DNA of 64,000 nt from Dyadobacter sp. CY261. GTDB taxonomy: Bacteria > Bacteroidota > Bacteroidia > Cytophagales > Spirosomataceae. This document shows, in pieces, positions 7,974 to 15,869 of the stretch (its first letter is position 1; each line of letters opens with the position of its first letter). The notes beneath the pieces are model-generated. The model saw only the letters and a list, made by a program, of their open reading frames with translations, ran no database searches and was not told the DNA's origin. Made by a program: the position numbers and the translations under genes. Where the stretch lies: assembly GCF_021440085.1 (NCBI RefSeq), contig NZ_JAKCPW010000007.1:310001-374000 (forward strand). The letters run 5' to 3'.

Positions 7974-9869
7974 TTAGTCGATAATCTTTGCTAATAGCTT
8001 TGATGGAATTTGCAATTGTTTGCCCATCTCCGTAAGTACGGGGATGAGATAGCCAGGCCATTGTACTTGCAAGTTTTCCGGGTCCAGATTTGTCAAGATG
8101 CTTCCTCCCGGATCGACATCTTCCCTCCATTGCACAATTTCATCCTTTTCCAATGACTTCATTGTGCATGATACCTTTTGAATATTTGCGACAGGTGTGT
8201 TTCCTATAATGGAGTTGAATATTGAATTTGTATCGAACTGCCGATGTATGGCAATGACTACAACCTTATTTATGATCTTCTGAGGAAGTTTATCGGATAG
8301 TCGATCAAGAAATTTACTGACTAATTCAACTGGTTCTTTCCAATTAGCATCTACAACATTACTTGGGGGTAGTAAATCATCGAAGATGATGATGACGGAT
8401 TCCTGGCTATTTATATTCTTAATTGAAATATAACAGTTGTCGTCTGTTCCTAGCTCTTTGGAAATTACTTTTTCGAGTTCATCTATGTCTGCTGTGTGAT
8501 TGAATCGAAAAGAAAGGTTTATTTTTTTTATTGATTTGGTTGTTTTAGATAACTCTTTGATGAATTTTTTCAGTAAAAGATTGTGTCCGCAATTTGGCGT
8601 ACCTTCCAGGCAGGCAAATATTATATTACTTTGACTGGATTGAAGAGATTTTTTAAAATCTTTTTTGGGATCTTTGAAATTGAAGTCATCAATATATTTC
8701 GGTAAAACATCAATCACATCCCTAATAAACTCGTTATATACTTCTGCAAATAGTAGTTTTTTCATTTTATCATCCACATCGCCGATAAGTGGATGTATAT
8801 ACGCCCATTTATTTGAAGGTATGATTGCGTTTGCTTCTAGATTGTCTTTTTTGAATTTTTCTAAACAATAATCGGGATCACTTATTTTAACGAAGACAAT
8901 GAATTTGCCTTTAAAGTCGTCAACTTTGAGCTGTAATGATTGCCAGAATTTATAAAACTGCTTGTCTTTTATCATTATAAATACAATATCAGCCGCATTT
9001 ATTTCAGCATTGACGGAAACAATGTTTAGTTGCTCCTGAATGTTGAACGTTCCGTTTACAACGACTTCTCCATTATCTATTTTCGGCGTTAATTCGTCAA
9101 TAAATGTGTTATATTCATTTTTCGAAAGTTCATCATAGATGAAAAACATCTTAGGAATCGGGAGGTTTATGACACGAGTCAATGCCAGATCGCCGATGAC
9201 CCACCAATATGGATCGGTCAATATTGCTTCCGCCCCTTCCCGAACATGTAATTTCCATAGGTCAAGGCCTTGTCTCTGTGTTGTTGTTCCGAGCCCTCGC
9301 CAAACAATAGCGTTTTCGGTATAACCACCCGTCGCTTGGCCCTTGAACAATAATTTGCCTTTTGCAAAATCGAACGCAGCCTGGATAGTAACCCCGGTTT
9401 TAGCTATTTGGCGATAGAAATCAGTCGCAAAGTCCTTTGCTACGGAGTCCGGTATTTCCTGACTTGTTGCGATAATTGCCTTCACTTTGCTTCTTTCAAA
9501 AAGAAGATCTACTTGATCGTGTGTACCACAGCCGTTTAGGAACACTAACTTTAAGTTACTTGCTTTTGCTAAAAGAAGGGAAAATCCCGGCAACTGTCCG
9601 TCCCCATTTTCCAGAACTATTTTCTGTTGACCGGCATGTCCCGCAAAGTGAAAAAGAACAATTTTGTCGCCGTAAGTGGCTACATCATTTGGTATCTGAT
9701 CTTGTTGAGCAAATGGACGATCCAGATGTTCGATCTTGAAATAACCTTGCTTATTCGGGTCTTTAGATTGTTCCCATGCCGCGCTAATTTCGCGATGTTC
9801 TTCTTTCAACAATTCCAGGAATTTTTGATCGGGGTTTTGGGAAAAATAGGACACAACAACCGATTCCAT
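7974..9869 (-). CDS. CHAT protease / TIR-like / inactive-STAND-like protein
   Basis: First gene of the conflict cassette, 631 residues from the ATG at 9869. The frame stays open to 9956, but the only start there is TTG, and the ATG gives the usual CHAT N-terminus (strand, then an L-L-K-E-E-H helix). The CHAT dyad is intact: His78 in F-H-F-A-G-H and Cys114 in F-L-N-G-C, so this is a plausible caspase-like protease. Residues about 238-385 form an alpha/beta segment with I-P-K-M-F-F-I-Y-D at the start and A-A-D-I-V-F-I-M-I midway, like a TIR or TIR-like effector-associated domain. Residues about 410-631 resemble a STAND NTPase, but the P-loop reads G-T-P-N-C-G-H, lacking the Lys-Ser/Thr, like the inactive-STAND (iSTAND) domains of vWA-MoxR systems. 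The TIR-like assignment is the least certain. Confidence 0.75.
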   Translation of the reverse strand: MESVVVSYFSQNPDQKFLELLKEEHREISAAWEQSKDPNKQGYFKIEHLDRPFAQQDQIPNDVATYGDKIVLFHFAGHAGQQKIVLENGDGQLPGFSLLLAKASNLKLVFLNGCGTHDQVDLLFERSKVKAIIATSQEIPDSVAKDFATDFYRQIAKTGVTIQAAFDFAKGKLLFKGQATGGYTENAIVWRGLGTTTQRQGLDLWKLHVREGAEAILTDPYWWVIGDLALTRVINLPIPKMFFIYDELSKNEYNTFIDELTPKIDNGEVVVNGTFNIQEQLNIVSVNAEINAADIVFIMIKDKQFYKFWQSLQLKVDDFKGKFIVFVKISDPDYCLEKFKKDNLEANAIIPSNKWAYIHPLIGDVDDKMKKLLFAEVYNEFIRDVIDVLPKYIDDFNFKDPKKDFKKSLQSSQSNIIFACLEGTPNCGHNLLLKKFIKELSKTTKSIKKINLSFRFNHTADIDELEKVISKELGTDDNCYISIKNINSQESVIIIFDDLLPPSNVVDANWKEPVELVSKFLDRLSDKLPQKIINKVVVIAIHRQFDTNSIFNSIIGNTPVANIQKVSCTMKSLEKDEIVQWREDVDPGGSILTNLDPENLQVQWPGYLIPVLTEMGKQLQIPSKLLAKIID

Positions 9870-10130
9870 CTTATTTTGGAAGTTTAGAAGACAATTGGGT
9901 AAAATGAGGGAACGTCTGTTGTTTCTCCCGTTGATAATGAAATTTTCCCGAGGCAATTCGAAGTAACGTCCTCATTAATATATTCAAAAAATTATTTAGA
10001 GGATTATATAATTTATTTAACGGCGATTAGGGGATTCCGTAAGACACTGTCAATGATCAAACGCCCTTCCTGCCCAGACCCACCGGGCTGGTCGCACTAT
10101 GGCTGTAAACTAACTCCGGCGCCTGCCTAA

Positions 10131-12041
10131 TCACGCCTGCGAAAACACGAGCAAACTATTCGCCGGCAGGGTCAAAGGAGCCGAATACGCGAAGCCATGC
10201 AACGGCAGAGCCTGCGCTTCAACCGACCCATTATTCCCGGTAACGTCAGGGTTGGGATAGTTTTCGTAAAAGTCGCTATTGAAAATCTCACGCCATTTTC
10301 CTGGCTTGGGAAACCCTACACGGTAATCGTAGTGGGCGTGCGTGGCCAGGTGAGCGACGATTATTACGTCACCGCCTTGTTCCGTCCAGCGATGCCAGGC
10401 CAGCACGCGATTTTCGTCATGGCTGTGAATGGCCCGGAAGCCCTGGCCGCGCAATGCGGGATGGTTATGCCGCAAAGCGATGGCATCTTTCCAAAACCGT
10501 ATGTGATCCGTCATCTGTTTGTCGTCCTGGTCGATGCCTTTCCAGTGTAGCAAGAGGTCCTGGTGGAATTCCAGGTTATCGGACCATGGTTTGTCTTCCA
10601 AAAACTCCTGGCCCATAAAAAGCATCGGTATTCCCGGGGCTGTGAGGCTGATGGCGGCAGCAACCCTGCTGCGGCTGCGTCCGAACCATGACCTCGGATT
10701 GGACGGATCGGCCAGGCGCGCGATGCGGGGTTCCCGGTTCAGATAAACGATATCGTGATTTTCCGGCCCTTGTACAAATCGCCAGTGTTCAGGGAAACCT
10801 TCCGGCCACAGGCTTTGTCCAAGCCGTTGCATGGGTAGCGGGCGTTCGTCGGGGCGGCTGGAGTTGGCAATGACATCCCGCAATGCGATCCTCAATCCGT
10901 CAGTTAAAGTAGTATCGAAACCCGCGCCGGTAGGGGGCTGTTTTACTATAAAAGGGTTGACATTCCAATATTCTGCTTTATGGAGTGCGGAGGGTCTGTG
11001 GTATTTGAGGGTAGAAGTCAAATCCTGGCAAAAATCCCACCCATGAGGAGCGCCATCATGGTCGATGACGCTGACCTGGTCGTACCTGATGCCATCTATG
11101 CGGTATTCGTCCAGAAAGTACCGGGCATTCTGGATCAGGAATTCCCGGACTTCGGGCTTGGCAAAATCGAAAACGAGCCCTCCCGCATGGCCTTTGTCCG
11201 TAAAATAAAGTGAGTTCAGGTTTCCGCCATTGTCGAACGACTGACGGTCAAAAAAATACAGGCTTTCCGCCCCGAAATCACCTCCGGCATGGTTATAAAC
11301 CACATCCAATATGACCGCTATTCCATAAACGTGGCAAAGGTCGATCAGGGCCTTGAGCTGGTTCATCTCTCCCCGCAGGTCACCAGGATGATAGTGAGCT
11401 TGACCATGGTCACTTAGCAATGCGTTAATGGGTGCGAGATAAGTTTCGATAAATGCGTCCTCAACAGCAAAATCCATTTCCGGCGAGAAATAGTCGGTGC
11501 CGTTATAGCCCAGGCTGAATTCCGTTTGAAACTCCTGGATGGGAAGGAGTTGAATGGCAGTAATGCCCAGGTTCGCGAAGTGTGGAATTTTGAGGGCAAC
11601 ATCTAGAAAGGTGCCTCCCTTAGGCAGACGTGGGGTAAAAAATGTACCCACGTGTAACTGGTAGATCAGAAAGTCTTCAAAAGCGGGTGTTTGGAAACCT
11701 GTTTCATGCCAGGGAAAGTCGGGTTTGCGGATGATACAGTCGCTCGGAAATGGAGTTTGCAGCTCGCGGGCATAGGGATCCCGTTTAGGGCCTTCGCTTC
11801 CCTCGCCGATGACGTAAAATTTGTAACGTTGCCGGTCTTCGACCCCGGGGATAAACCCGGCCCAAACACCGTCAATCTGTCGGTTTAGCAGGCTGGCATC
11901 GTTGCGTGCATATTGGTTGAATTCGCCGATCACATAAACGGCTTGCGCATAGGGCGCCCATGTTTTGAAAATAGCGCCGTCGGCAATCAGGTTTGCGCCC
12001 ATGGGCGAATGATCATGGATGTGTTGGAGTGAAGTTGCCAT
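10131..12041 (-). CDS. GH13 alpha-amylase-family enzyme with N-terminal CBM48-like domain (branching enzyme-like)
   Basis: Protein of 636 residues. Residues about 10-105 form the CBM48/early-set domain usual in glycogen branching and debranching enzymes and trehalohydrolases. The GH13 barrel has all four signature regions: D-V-V-Y-N-H (246-251), G-I-R-Y-D with nucleophile Asp321, acid/base Glu357 in K-A-E-Y-W, and E-N-H-D with Asp430. A C-terminal all-beta domain follows. No signal peptide, so a cytoplasmic alpha-glucan enzyme. Length and domain order fit 1,4-alpha-glucan branching or maltooligosyltrehalose trehalohydrolase-like proteins; region II differs from typical GlgB, so the exact reaction is not assigned. 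It stands alone, transcribed away from the cold-shock gene. Confidence 0.8.
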   Translation of the reverse strand: MATSLQHIHDHSPMGANLIADGAIFKTWAPYAQAVYVIGEFNQYARNDASLLNRQIDGVWAGFIPGVEDRQRYKFYVIGEGSEGPKRDPYARELQTPFPSDCIIRKPDFPWHETGFQTPAFEDFLIYQLHVGTFFTPRLPKGGTFLDVALKIPHFANLGITAIQLLPIQEFQTEFSLGYNGTDYFSPEMDFAVEDAFIETYLAPINALLSDHGQAHYHPGDLRGEMNQLKALIDLCHVYGIAVILDVVYNHAGGDFGAESLYFFDRQSFDNGGNLNSLYFTDKGHAGGLVFDFAKPEVREFLIQNARYFLDEYRIDGIRYDQVSVIDHDGAPHGWDFCQDLTSTLKYHRPSALHKAEYWNVNPFIVKQPPTGAGFDTTLTDGLRIALRDVIANSSRPDERPLPMQRLGQSLWPEGFPEHWRFVQGPENHDIVYLNREPRIARLADPSNPRSWFGRSRSRVAAAISLTAPGIPMLFMGQEFLEDKPWSDNLEFHQDLLLHWKGIDQDDKQMTDHIRFWKDAIALRHNHPALRGQGFRAIHSHDENRVLAWHRWTEQGGDVIIVAHLATHAHYDYRVGFPKPGKWREIFNSDFYENYPNPDVTGNNGSVEAQALPLHGFAYSAPLTLPANSLLVFSQA

Positions 12042-12283
12042 AGTGTTGAGGATCGTTGAAATGTGGCCGGAGTGGCATCTGATTAAAGTTAATCAATGTC
12101 GGAGGAAGCCAGCTATCAACTTCACCAGGTACGGCTTCGTAAGAAGACAAACTTATTAATCGGTTCGAGACGTCCTTTTTTTGCCTGTTGCAGGTTTTCG
12201 GGTTTCTGCCTTATCGGTGGCAGACGGAGCTTATTTTTTTAAAATAAATAGTTGCAATAATTTCATTTCCGGATTTGGTACCG

Positions 12284-12298
12284 TATCTTTGAAAAATA
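12284..12298 (+). promoter_or_regulatory. Bacteroidota-type promoter -7 element of the cold-shock gene
   Basis: TATCTTTG at 12284-12291 matches the TAnnTTTG element read by the Bacteroidota housekeeping sigma factor. It would place the transcript start about 15 bases before the cold-shock ATG at 12314, so the mRNA leader is short. I could not pick a convincing -33 TTG at ordinary spacing. Confidence 0.5.
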
Positions 12299-12313
12299 TA
12301 CAAATAAAATATT

Positions 12314-12505
12314 ATGAACACAGGAACGGTTAAGTTTTTTAATGAATCGAAGGGCTTCGGATTCATTTCTCCCGAAAATGGCGGAGACGACATTTTTGTA
12401 CACACAACAGGCTTGAAAGACAACATTCGCGAAAACGACCGTGTAACTTACGAAGTTGAAAACGGCCGAAAAGGATTGAACGCAGTTAATGTGACTTTAC
12501 TTTAA
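12314..12505 (+). CDS. Cold-shock domain protein (CspA family)
   Basis: A 63-residue single-domain cold-shock protein. RNP1 is K-G-F-G-F-I (13-18) and RNP2 is D-I-F-V-H (26-30), both intact. These small OB-fold proteins bind single-stranded RNA or DNA and melt mRNA structure at low temperature or during growth transitions. The length is usual for the family. It has its own promoter element 30 bases upstream and its own terminator, so it is monocistronic. The short predicted leader argues against the long cold-sensing 5' UTR known from E. coli cspA. Confidence 0.95.
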   Translation: MNTGTVKFFNESKGFGFISPENGGDDIFVHTTGLKDNIRENDRVTYEVENGRKGLNAVNVTLL

Positions 12506-12532
12506 TTAGCTACATCATATAGCAAGCAGAAG

Positions 12533-12557
12533 ATCCTCCCGGCATGGGAGGATTTTT
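12533..12557 (+). terminator. Rho-independent terminator of the cold-shock gene
   Basis: Stem ATCCTCCC (12533-12540) with GGGAGGAT (12546-12553), 5-base loop, then a short T run. It lies 28 bases after the cold-shock stop codon and before the desaturase gene. Confidence 0.8.
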
Positions 12558-12594
12558 GTTGTTAGACATACGTTAACCATAGCACCAAATTTTT

Positions 12595-13653
12595 ATGGCT
12601 TTCATTGATATTGTGCTACGCCGGCCGTCGTACGGATGGCAAGATGAGTCGGGCAACTTGGTTAAGCCTTCTCCCGGCCAGCTCTTCAAGGAATTTTTTC
12701 ACCGCCTGAATGTCATTCGCGACAAGCGGAATTGGCTGCCGTTTATGAGCTGGCTAAAAGTCTTGATCATGGTGCCGTTCCTGGCGCTGTTCATTTTCAA
12801 ATTTTTCAGCTGGGGACTGCTTCTGGCCGCGTTTGTGTACAGCATGTTCATAATGGGCACGCATGGTACCATCTGGCACCATCGGTACTGTACACATCGC
12901 GCATACACGTTCCGTAACAGGTTCTGGCAGTTCGTAACACAAAATCTGACGGTCAGCATGATCCCGGAAGAGATATACGTGGTCTCGCATCACGTTCATC
13001 ACGTCAAATCCGACCAGCCTGGCGATCCCTACAATGCGCAAGGCGGTTTCCTCTACTGTTTTCTGGCAGATGTAAACCACCAGCCCATCGCATGGGACCT
13101 GAATGAGGCGCAATATGGCCGGGTTAGATCAATGATGAGGCACACTGGCATTCGTGCCAATACCTACAAGCAATACGTTAAGTGGGGATCCTACCAGAAT
13201 CCCGGCAGGGCTATTCTTTATACGTTAGCGAACTGGTCATTCTGGTATGGAGCTTTCTTTTTGCTCGGCGGTCATGCGCTCGCTTGTACGTTGTTTGGAG
13301 CAGCCGGGTTCTGGGCTGTCGGCGTGCGTACTTTTAATTACGAAGGACATGGTAAAGGCGAAAACAGACAGCGCGAGGGCATCGATTATAATCGCAGAGA
13401 CATGTCGGTGAATCAACTCTGGCCGGGTATTGTGGCGGGCGAGTGGCATAACAACCATCATTTGTATCCCCGCAGCGCTCGAAGCGGCTTCAAACCGCAT
13501 CAGGTAGATATGGCCTGGTATTATATCAAGTTGCTGAGTATGCTGGGTGCGGTATCCAGTTATCAGGACTCGAAGGAAGATTTTTACGAACGTTACGAAC
13601 GTCCACACCGGGAAGGGAAGAGCCTTCCACAGGAGGAATTACGGGAAGTATAG
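12595..13653 (+). CDS. Acyl-CoA/fatty-acid desaturase (membrane di-iron)
   Basis: Protein of 352 residues with the three histidine boxes of membrane fatty-acid desaturases: H96-R-Y-C-T-H101, H132-H-V-H-H136 and W-H-N-N-H-H (H285, H288, H289). Hydrophobic segments at about 52-95 and 205-245 would anchor it in the inner membrane with the di-iron centre on the cytoplasmic side. Enzymes of this class put a cis double bond, commonly delta-9, into acyl chains; regiochemistry cannot be read from sequence. Following a cold-shock gene it may belong to membrane-fluidity adaptation, but a terminator separates the two genes, so co-transcription is unlikely. Confidence 0.88.
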   Translation: MAFIDIVLRRPSYGWQDESGNLVKPSPGQLFKEFFHRLNVIRDKRNWLPFMSWLKVLIMVPFLALFIFKFFSWGLLLAAFVYSMFIMGTHGTIWHHRYCTHRAYTFRNRFWQFVTQNLTVSMIPEEIYVVSHHVHHVKSDQPGDPYNAQGGFLYCFLADVNHQPIAWDLNEAQYGRVRSMMRHTGIRANTYKQYVKWGSYQNPGRAILYTLANWSFWYGAFFLLGGHALACTLFGAAGFWAVGVRTFNYEGHGKGENRQREGIDYNRRDMSVNQLWPGIVAGEWHNNHHLYPRSARSGFKPHQVDMAWYYIKLLSMLGAVSSYQDSKEDFYERYERPHREGKSLPQEELREV

Positions 13654-13670
13654 ATTTTAATAGAATATGA

Positions 13671-13711
13671 AAAACTGCCGCCCGCTAGTCTGTGGGCGGC
13701 AGTTTTTTTTT
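13671..13711 (+). terminator. Rho-independent terminator of the desaturase gene
   Basis: A long stem: AAAACTGCCGCCC (13671-13683) pairs with GGGCGGCAGTTTT (13694-13706) across a 10-base loop and runs into a T tract. It starts 18 bases after the stop codon. Confidence 0.9.
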
Positions 13712-13819
13712 GAATTACATCGCCCCGCTCAGGGTGAATAGCCTCAGAATTAGTCAAACGGGGTAGTCAATTACAGGATGCCTGACGTGTCATGATCATA
13801 CGCTGGCTGTATGGGTCGG

Positions 13820-13827
13820 TATTTTTG
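13820..13827 (+). promoter_or_regulatory. Possible Bacteroidota -7 promoter element upstream of the ECF sigma gene
   Basis: TATTTTTG matches TAnnTTTG and lies 57 bases before the ATG of the ECF sigma gene. Placement is reasonable, but the area is AT-rich and such matches occur by chance. Confidence 0.3.
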
Positions 13828-13883
13828 TATTTTAATCGTTATGTTTGCCATTGTTTAAATGATATTTTGTATCGGTTAAAGCT

Positions 13884-14450
13884 ATGTCCCTAACGCAACG
13901 CACGGATCTGGAATTGCTCGATTTAATGCGATCCGGGCATGAGAGCGGGTTTACGGAACTTTATAACCGGTACTGGAAAACGTTGCTGGTGATCGCGACG
14001 AATAAAACGGGCGACCTGGATGAAGCGGAGGAAATCGTGCAGGATATTTTCGTTTCATTGTGGAGAAGGAAAGAGGAGCTCAAACTGACATCTTCACTTA
14101 AAAATTACCTCGCTGTTTCGGTCAAATACCGGGTTATCAAATCCCTCGCCAAACAAAATCTGAAAAGCAGGTTTGGCGATGATCGCTCGTTTCAATACGA
14201 CCTGATAGACGATTCTACGCAGCAATGGCTGGAATTCGAAGAGTTGCAGCGGCGGCTAAGCGATCTGGTGGCCGAACTGCCGGAGAAATGCAGATTGGTA
14301 TACAAAATGAGCCGGGAGTCGGGTTATTCGCAAAGGCAGATAGCAGAAGAACTGGGCATTTCTGAAAAGACCGTGGAAGCACATCTTGGAAAGGCGCTAA
14401 AAACGCTTCGTACCGGTTTGAATCAATTCCTTTTTTCCTTCGTATTGTAG
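13884..14450 (+). CDS. ECF-family RNA polymerase sigma factor (FecI-like)
   Basis: Protein of 188 residues. Sigma-2 region at about 20-90 (F-T-E-L-Y-N-R-Y-W and the E-E-I-V-Q-D-I-F core) and sigma-4 at about 125-180 with the helix-turn-helix Y-S-Q-R-Q-I-A-E-E-L-G-I-S. It is followed by a FecR-type anti-sigma gene and an STN-domain SusC, the standard Bacteroidota arrangement in which ligand transport relieves FecR inhibition and the sigma factor turns on its own susCD. Target promoters are not identifiable from this single copy. Confidence 0.92.
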   Translation: MSLTQRTDLELLDLMRSGHESGFTELYNRYWKTLLVIATNKTGDLDEAEEIVQDIFVSLWRRKEELKLTSSLKNYLAVSVKYRVIKSLAKQNLKSRFGDDRSFQYDLIDDSTQQWLEFEELQRRLSDLVAELPEKCRLVYKMSRESGYSQRQIAEELGISEKTVEAHLGKALKTLRTGLNQFLFSFVL

Positions 14451-14558
14451 CAAATTCGCTATCAAATATAATTTTTTAAAAAAATAATACATTTTTTTTC
14501 TCCTCCGACTAAGGGATCGGTTTGCTTAAAGGAACTTATAAGAAAAGCCTTTAAACCG

Positions 14559-15728
14559 ATGTCCCCTAAACCGCCTGACGCACGATATCTCGAACTTGCC
14601 GGAAAATGGATGACCGGCACGATCACTTCTGAGGAACGGCAGGAGTTTGCCGACTGGTATAACCATAACCAGGACGAGGAAGTACAAATACCCACGTCGC
14701 ACGCATCCGATGAACAGGAACACCGCGACCGTCTGCTAGCCGATATCCGTGACAGGATCTCACAGACCGAACATCGCCGGAGGTTCTGGCTATTCAGGCC
14801 ATCGGTGGCAGCCGCCCTTGTGTTCCTTTTGCTGGGCGCAGGTGCTTATTTTTTAATGAAGCATCAGGCAATGGAGACAGACGTTCCGGTTTCGGTTGTG
14901 ACGGACGTCGCGCCGGGAAGCGACAAGGCCACGCTTACGTTGGGAGACGGTTCAGTGCTTATACTGGACGAACTGGCTGACGGTGCGCTCAAACTGGAAT
15001 CTCAGTTCAGCATCCGGAAGAAAGACGGCGAACTCATTTACGAGGCGAAAGAAGGCAGCAAGACCAGCGCGCCAACCTACAATACCATTTCAACACCACG
15101 CGGCGGACAGTTCAGGGTCGTACTGCCCGACGGCAGCAAGGTATGGCTCAACGCGTCGTCGTCGCTCAGATACCCCACTACATTCACCGGAAGCGAAAGG
15201 CCCGTGCGGCTTTGCGGCGAAGGTTATTTCGAAGTGGCCAAATCCCGCTTGAATGGCAGGTCGGTACCATTCCGGATCAACGTCAATGACCGCGAGACGG
15301 TGGAGGTTCTTGGGACGCATTTCAATATTATGGCTTATGCCGAAGAGCGTACGATCAAAACGACATTACTGGAAGGAAGCGTGCGCGTAACCAAGCCCGG
15401 AAAGCCAGGCAGCAGCCTGCTGCGGCCCGGACAGCAATGCGTGTATGACGGTAAAAAGGGATTTGTAGTCCGTAGCGACATAGATGCGCGAGAGTCTATT
15501 TCGTGGAAAAACGGCATTATTTCTTTCGAAGACGCGGATATCGAAACGATTATGCGACAGATTGAACGGTGGTACGATGTGCGGGTCGAATATCGGGGTG
15601 AAATCCCGCGACGCCTGTTTACCGGTGGTATTTCCCGAAAGTCAAACCTTTCTGGCGTACTCAAAGTGCTTGAACTGAACAATATCCATTTCGAAATCAG
15701 GAACAAAGTCATTCTTGTAAGCCCCTGA
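14559..15728 (+). CDS. FecR-family anti-sigma factor
   Basis: Protein of 389 residues, 108 bases after the ECF sigma gene. A short cytoplasmic N-terminal sigma-binding part is followed by one membrane helix at about residues 80-100 (A-A-A-L-V-F-L-L-L-G-A-G-A-Y). The periplasmic FecR domain spans about 165-270 (T-P-R-G-G-Q-F-R-V and L-P-D-G-S-K-V-W-L-N-A-S-S-S-L-R-Y-P motifs), and a C-terminal DUF4974 domain spans about 320-389. In the Fec paradigm the periplasmic part contacts the STN domain of the partner SusC and passes the occupied state inward to release the sigma factor. Confidence 0.92.
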   Translation: MSPKPPDARYLELAGKWMTGTITSEERQEFADWYNHNQDEEVQIPTSHASDEQEHRDRLLADIRDRISQTEHRRRFWLFRPSVAAALVFLLLGAGAYFLMKHQAMETDVPVSVVTDVAPGSDKATLTLGDGSVLILDELADGALKLESQFSIRKKDGELIYEAKEGSKTSAPTYNTISTPRGGQFRVVLPDGSKVWLNASSSLRYPTTFTGSERPVRLCGEGYFEVAKSRLNGRSVPFRINVNDRETVEVLGTHFNIMAYAEERTIKTTLLEGSVRVTKPGKPGSSLLRPGQQCVYDGKKGFVVRSDIDARESISWKNGIISFEDADIETIMRQIERWYDVRVEYRGEIPRRLFTGGISRKSNLSGVLKVLELNNIHFEIRNKVILVSP

Positions 15729-15736
15729 AAAGAAAA

Positions 15737-15761
15737 CCGGAAGTGCGACCAACACTTCCGG
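15737..15761 (+). other. Hairpin between fecR-like and susC-like genes
   Basis: A perfect 9-bp inverted repeat, CCGGAAGTG (15737-15745) and CACTTCCGG (15753-15761), with a 7-base loop, lies 8 bases after the FecR stop. There is no T run, so it is unlikely to be a simple terminator. It could attenuate, or mark an RNA processing or stabilising site that lets susC be expressed more than fecR. No matching element was found at the second ECF/FecR locus. Confidence 0.5.
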
Positions 15762-15869
15762 CGACTACCCTCCCGAAAGACGGTAGATCAGGGCCAAACG
15801 AAGCGCCGGTAACCGGCAAAGAATCTTTCCACAGATTATTTTTTCATTTAACCCAAACGAAGCAAAAGT

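Noticed and set aside
9870..9956. Upstream extension of the CHAT gene to 9956
   Set aside because: Only a TTG start is available and the extra 29 residues do not resemble CHAT N-termini; the ATG at 9869 fits better.
12205..12224. Inverted repeat TCTGCC/GGCAGA before the cold-shock gene, considered as RNA thermosensor or riboswitch
   Set aside because: The likely -7 element lies downstream of it, so it would not be in the mRNA; stem is only 6 bp.
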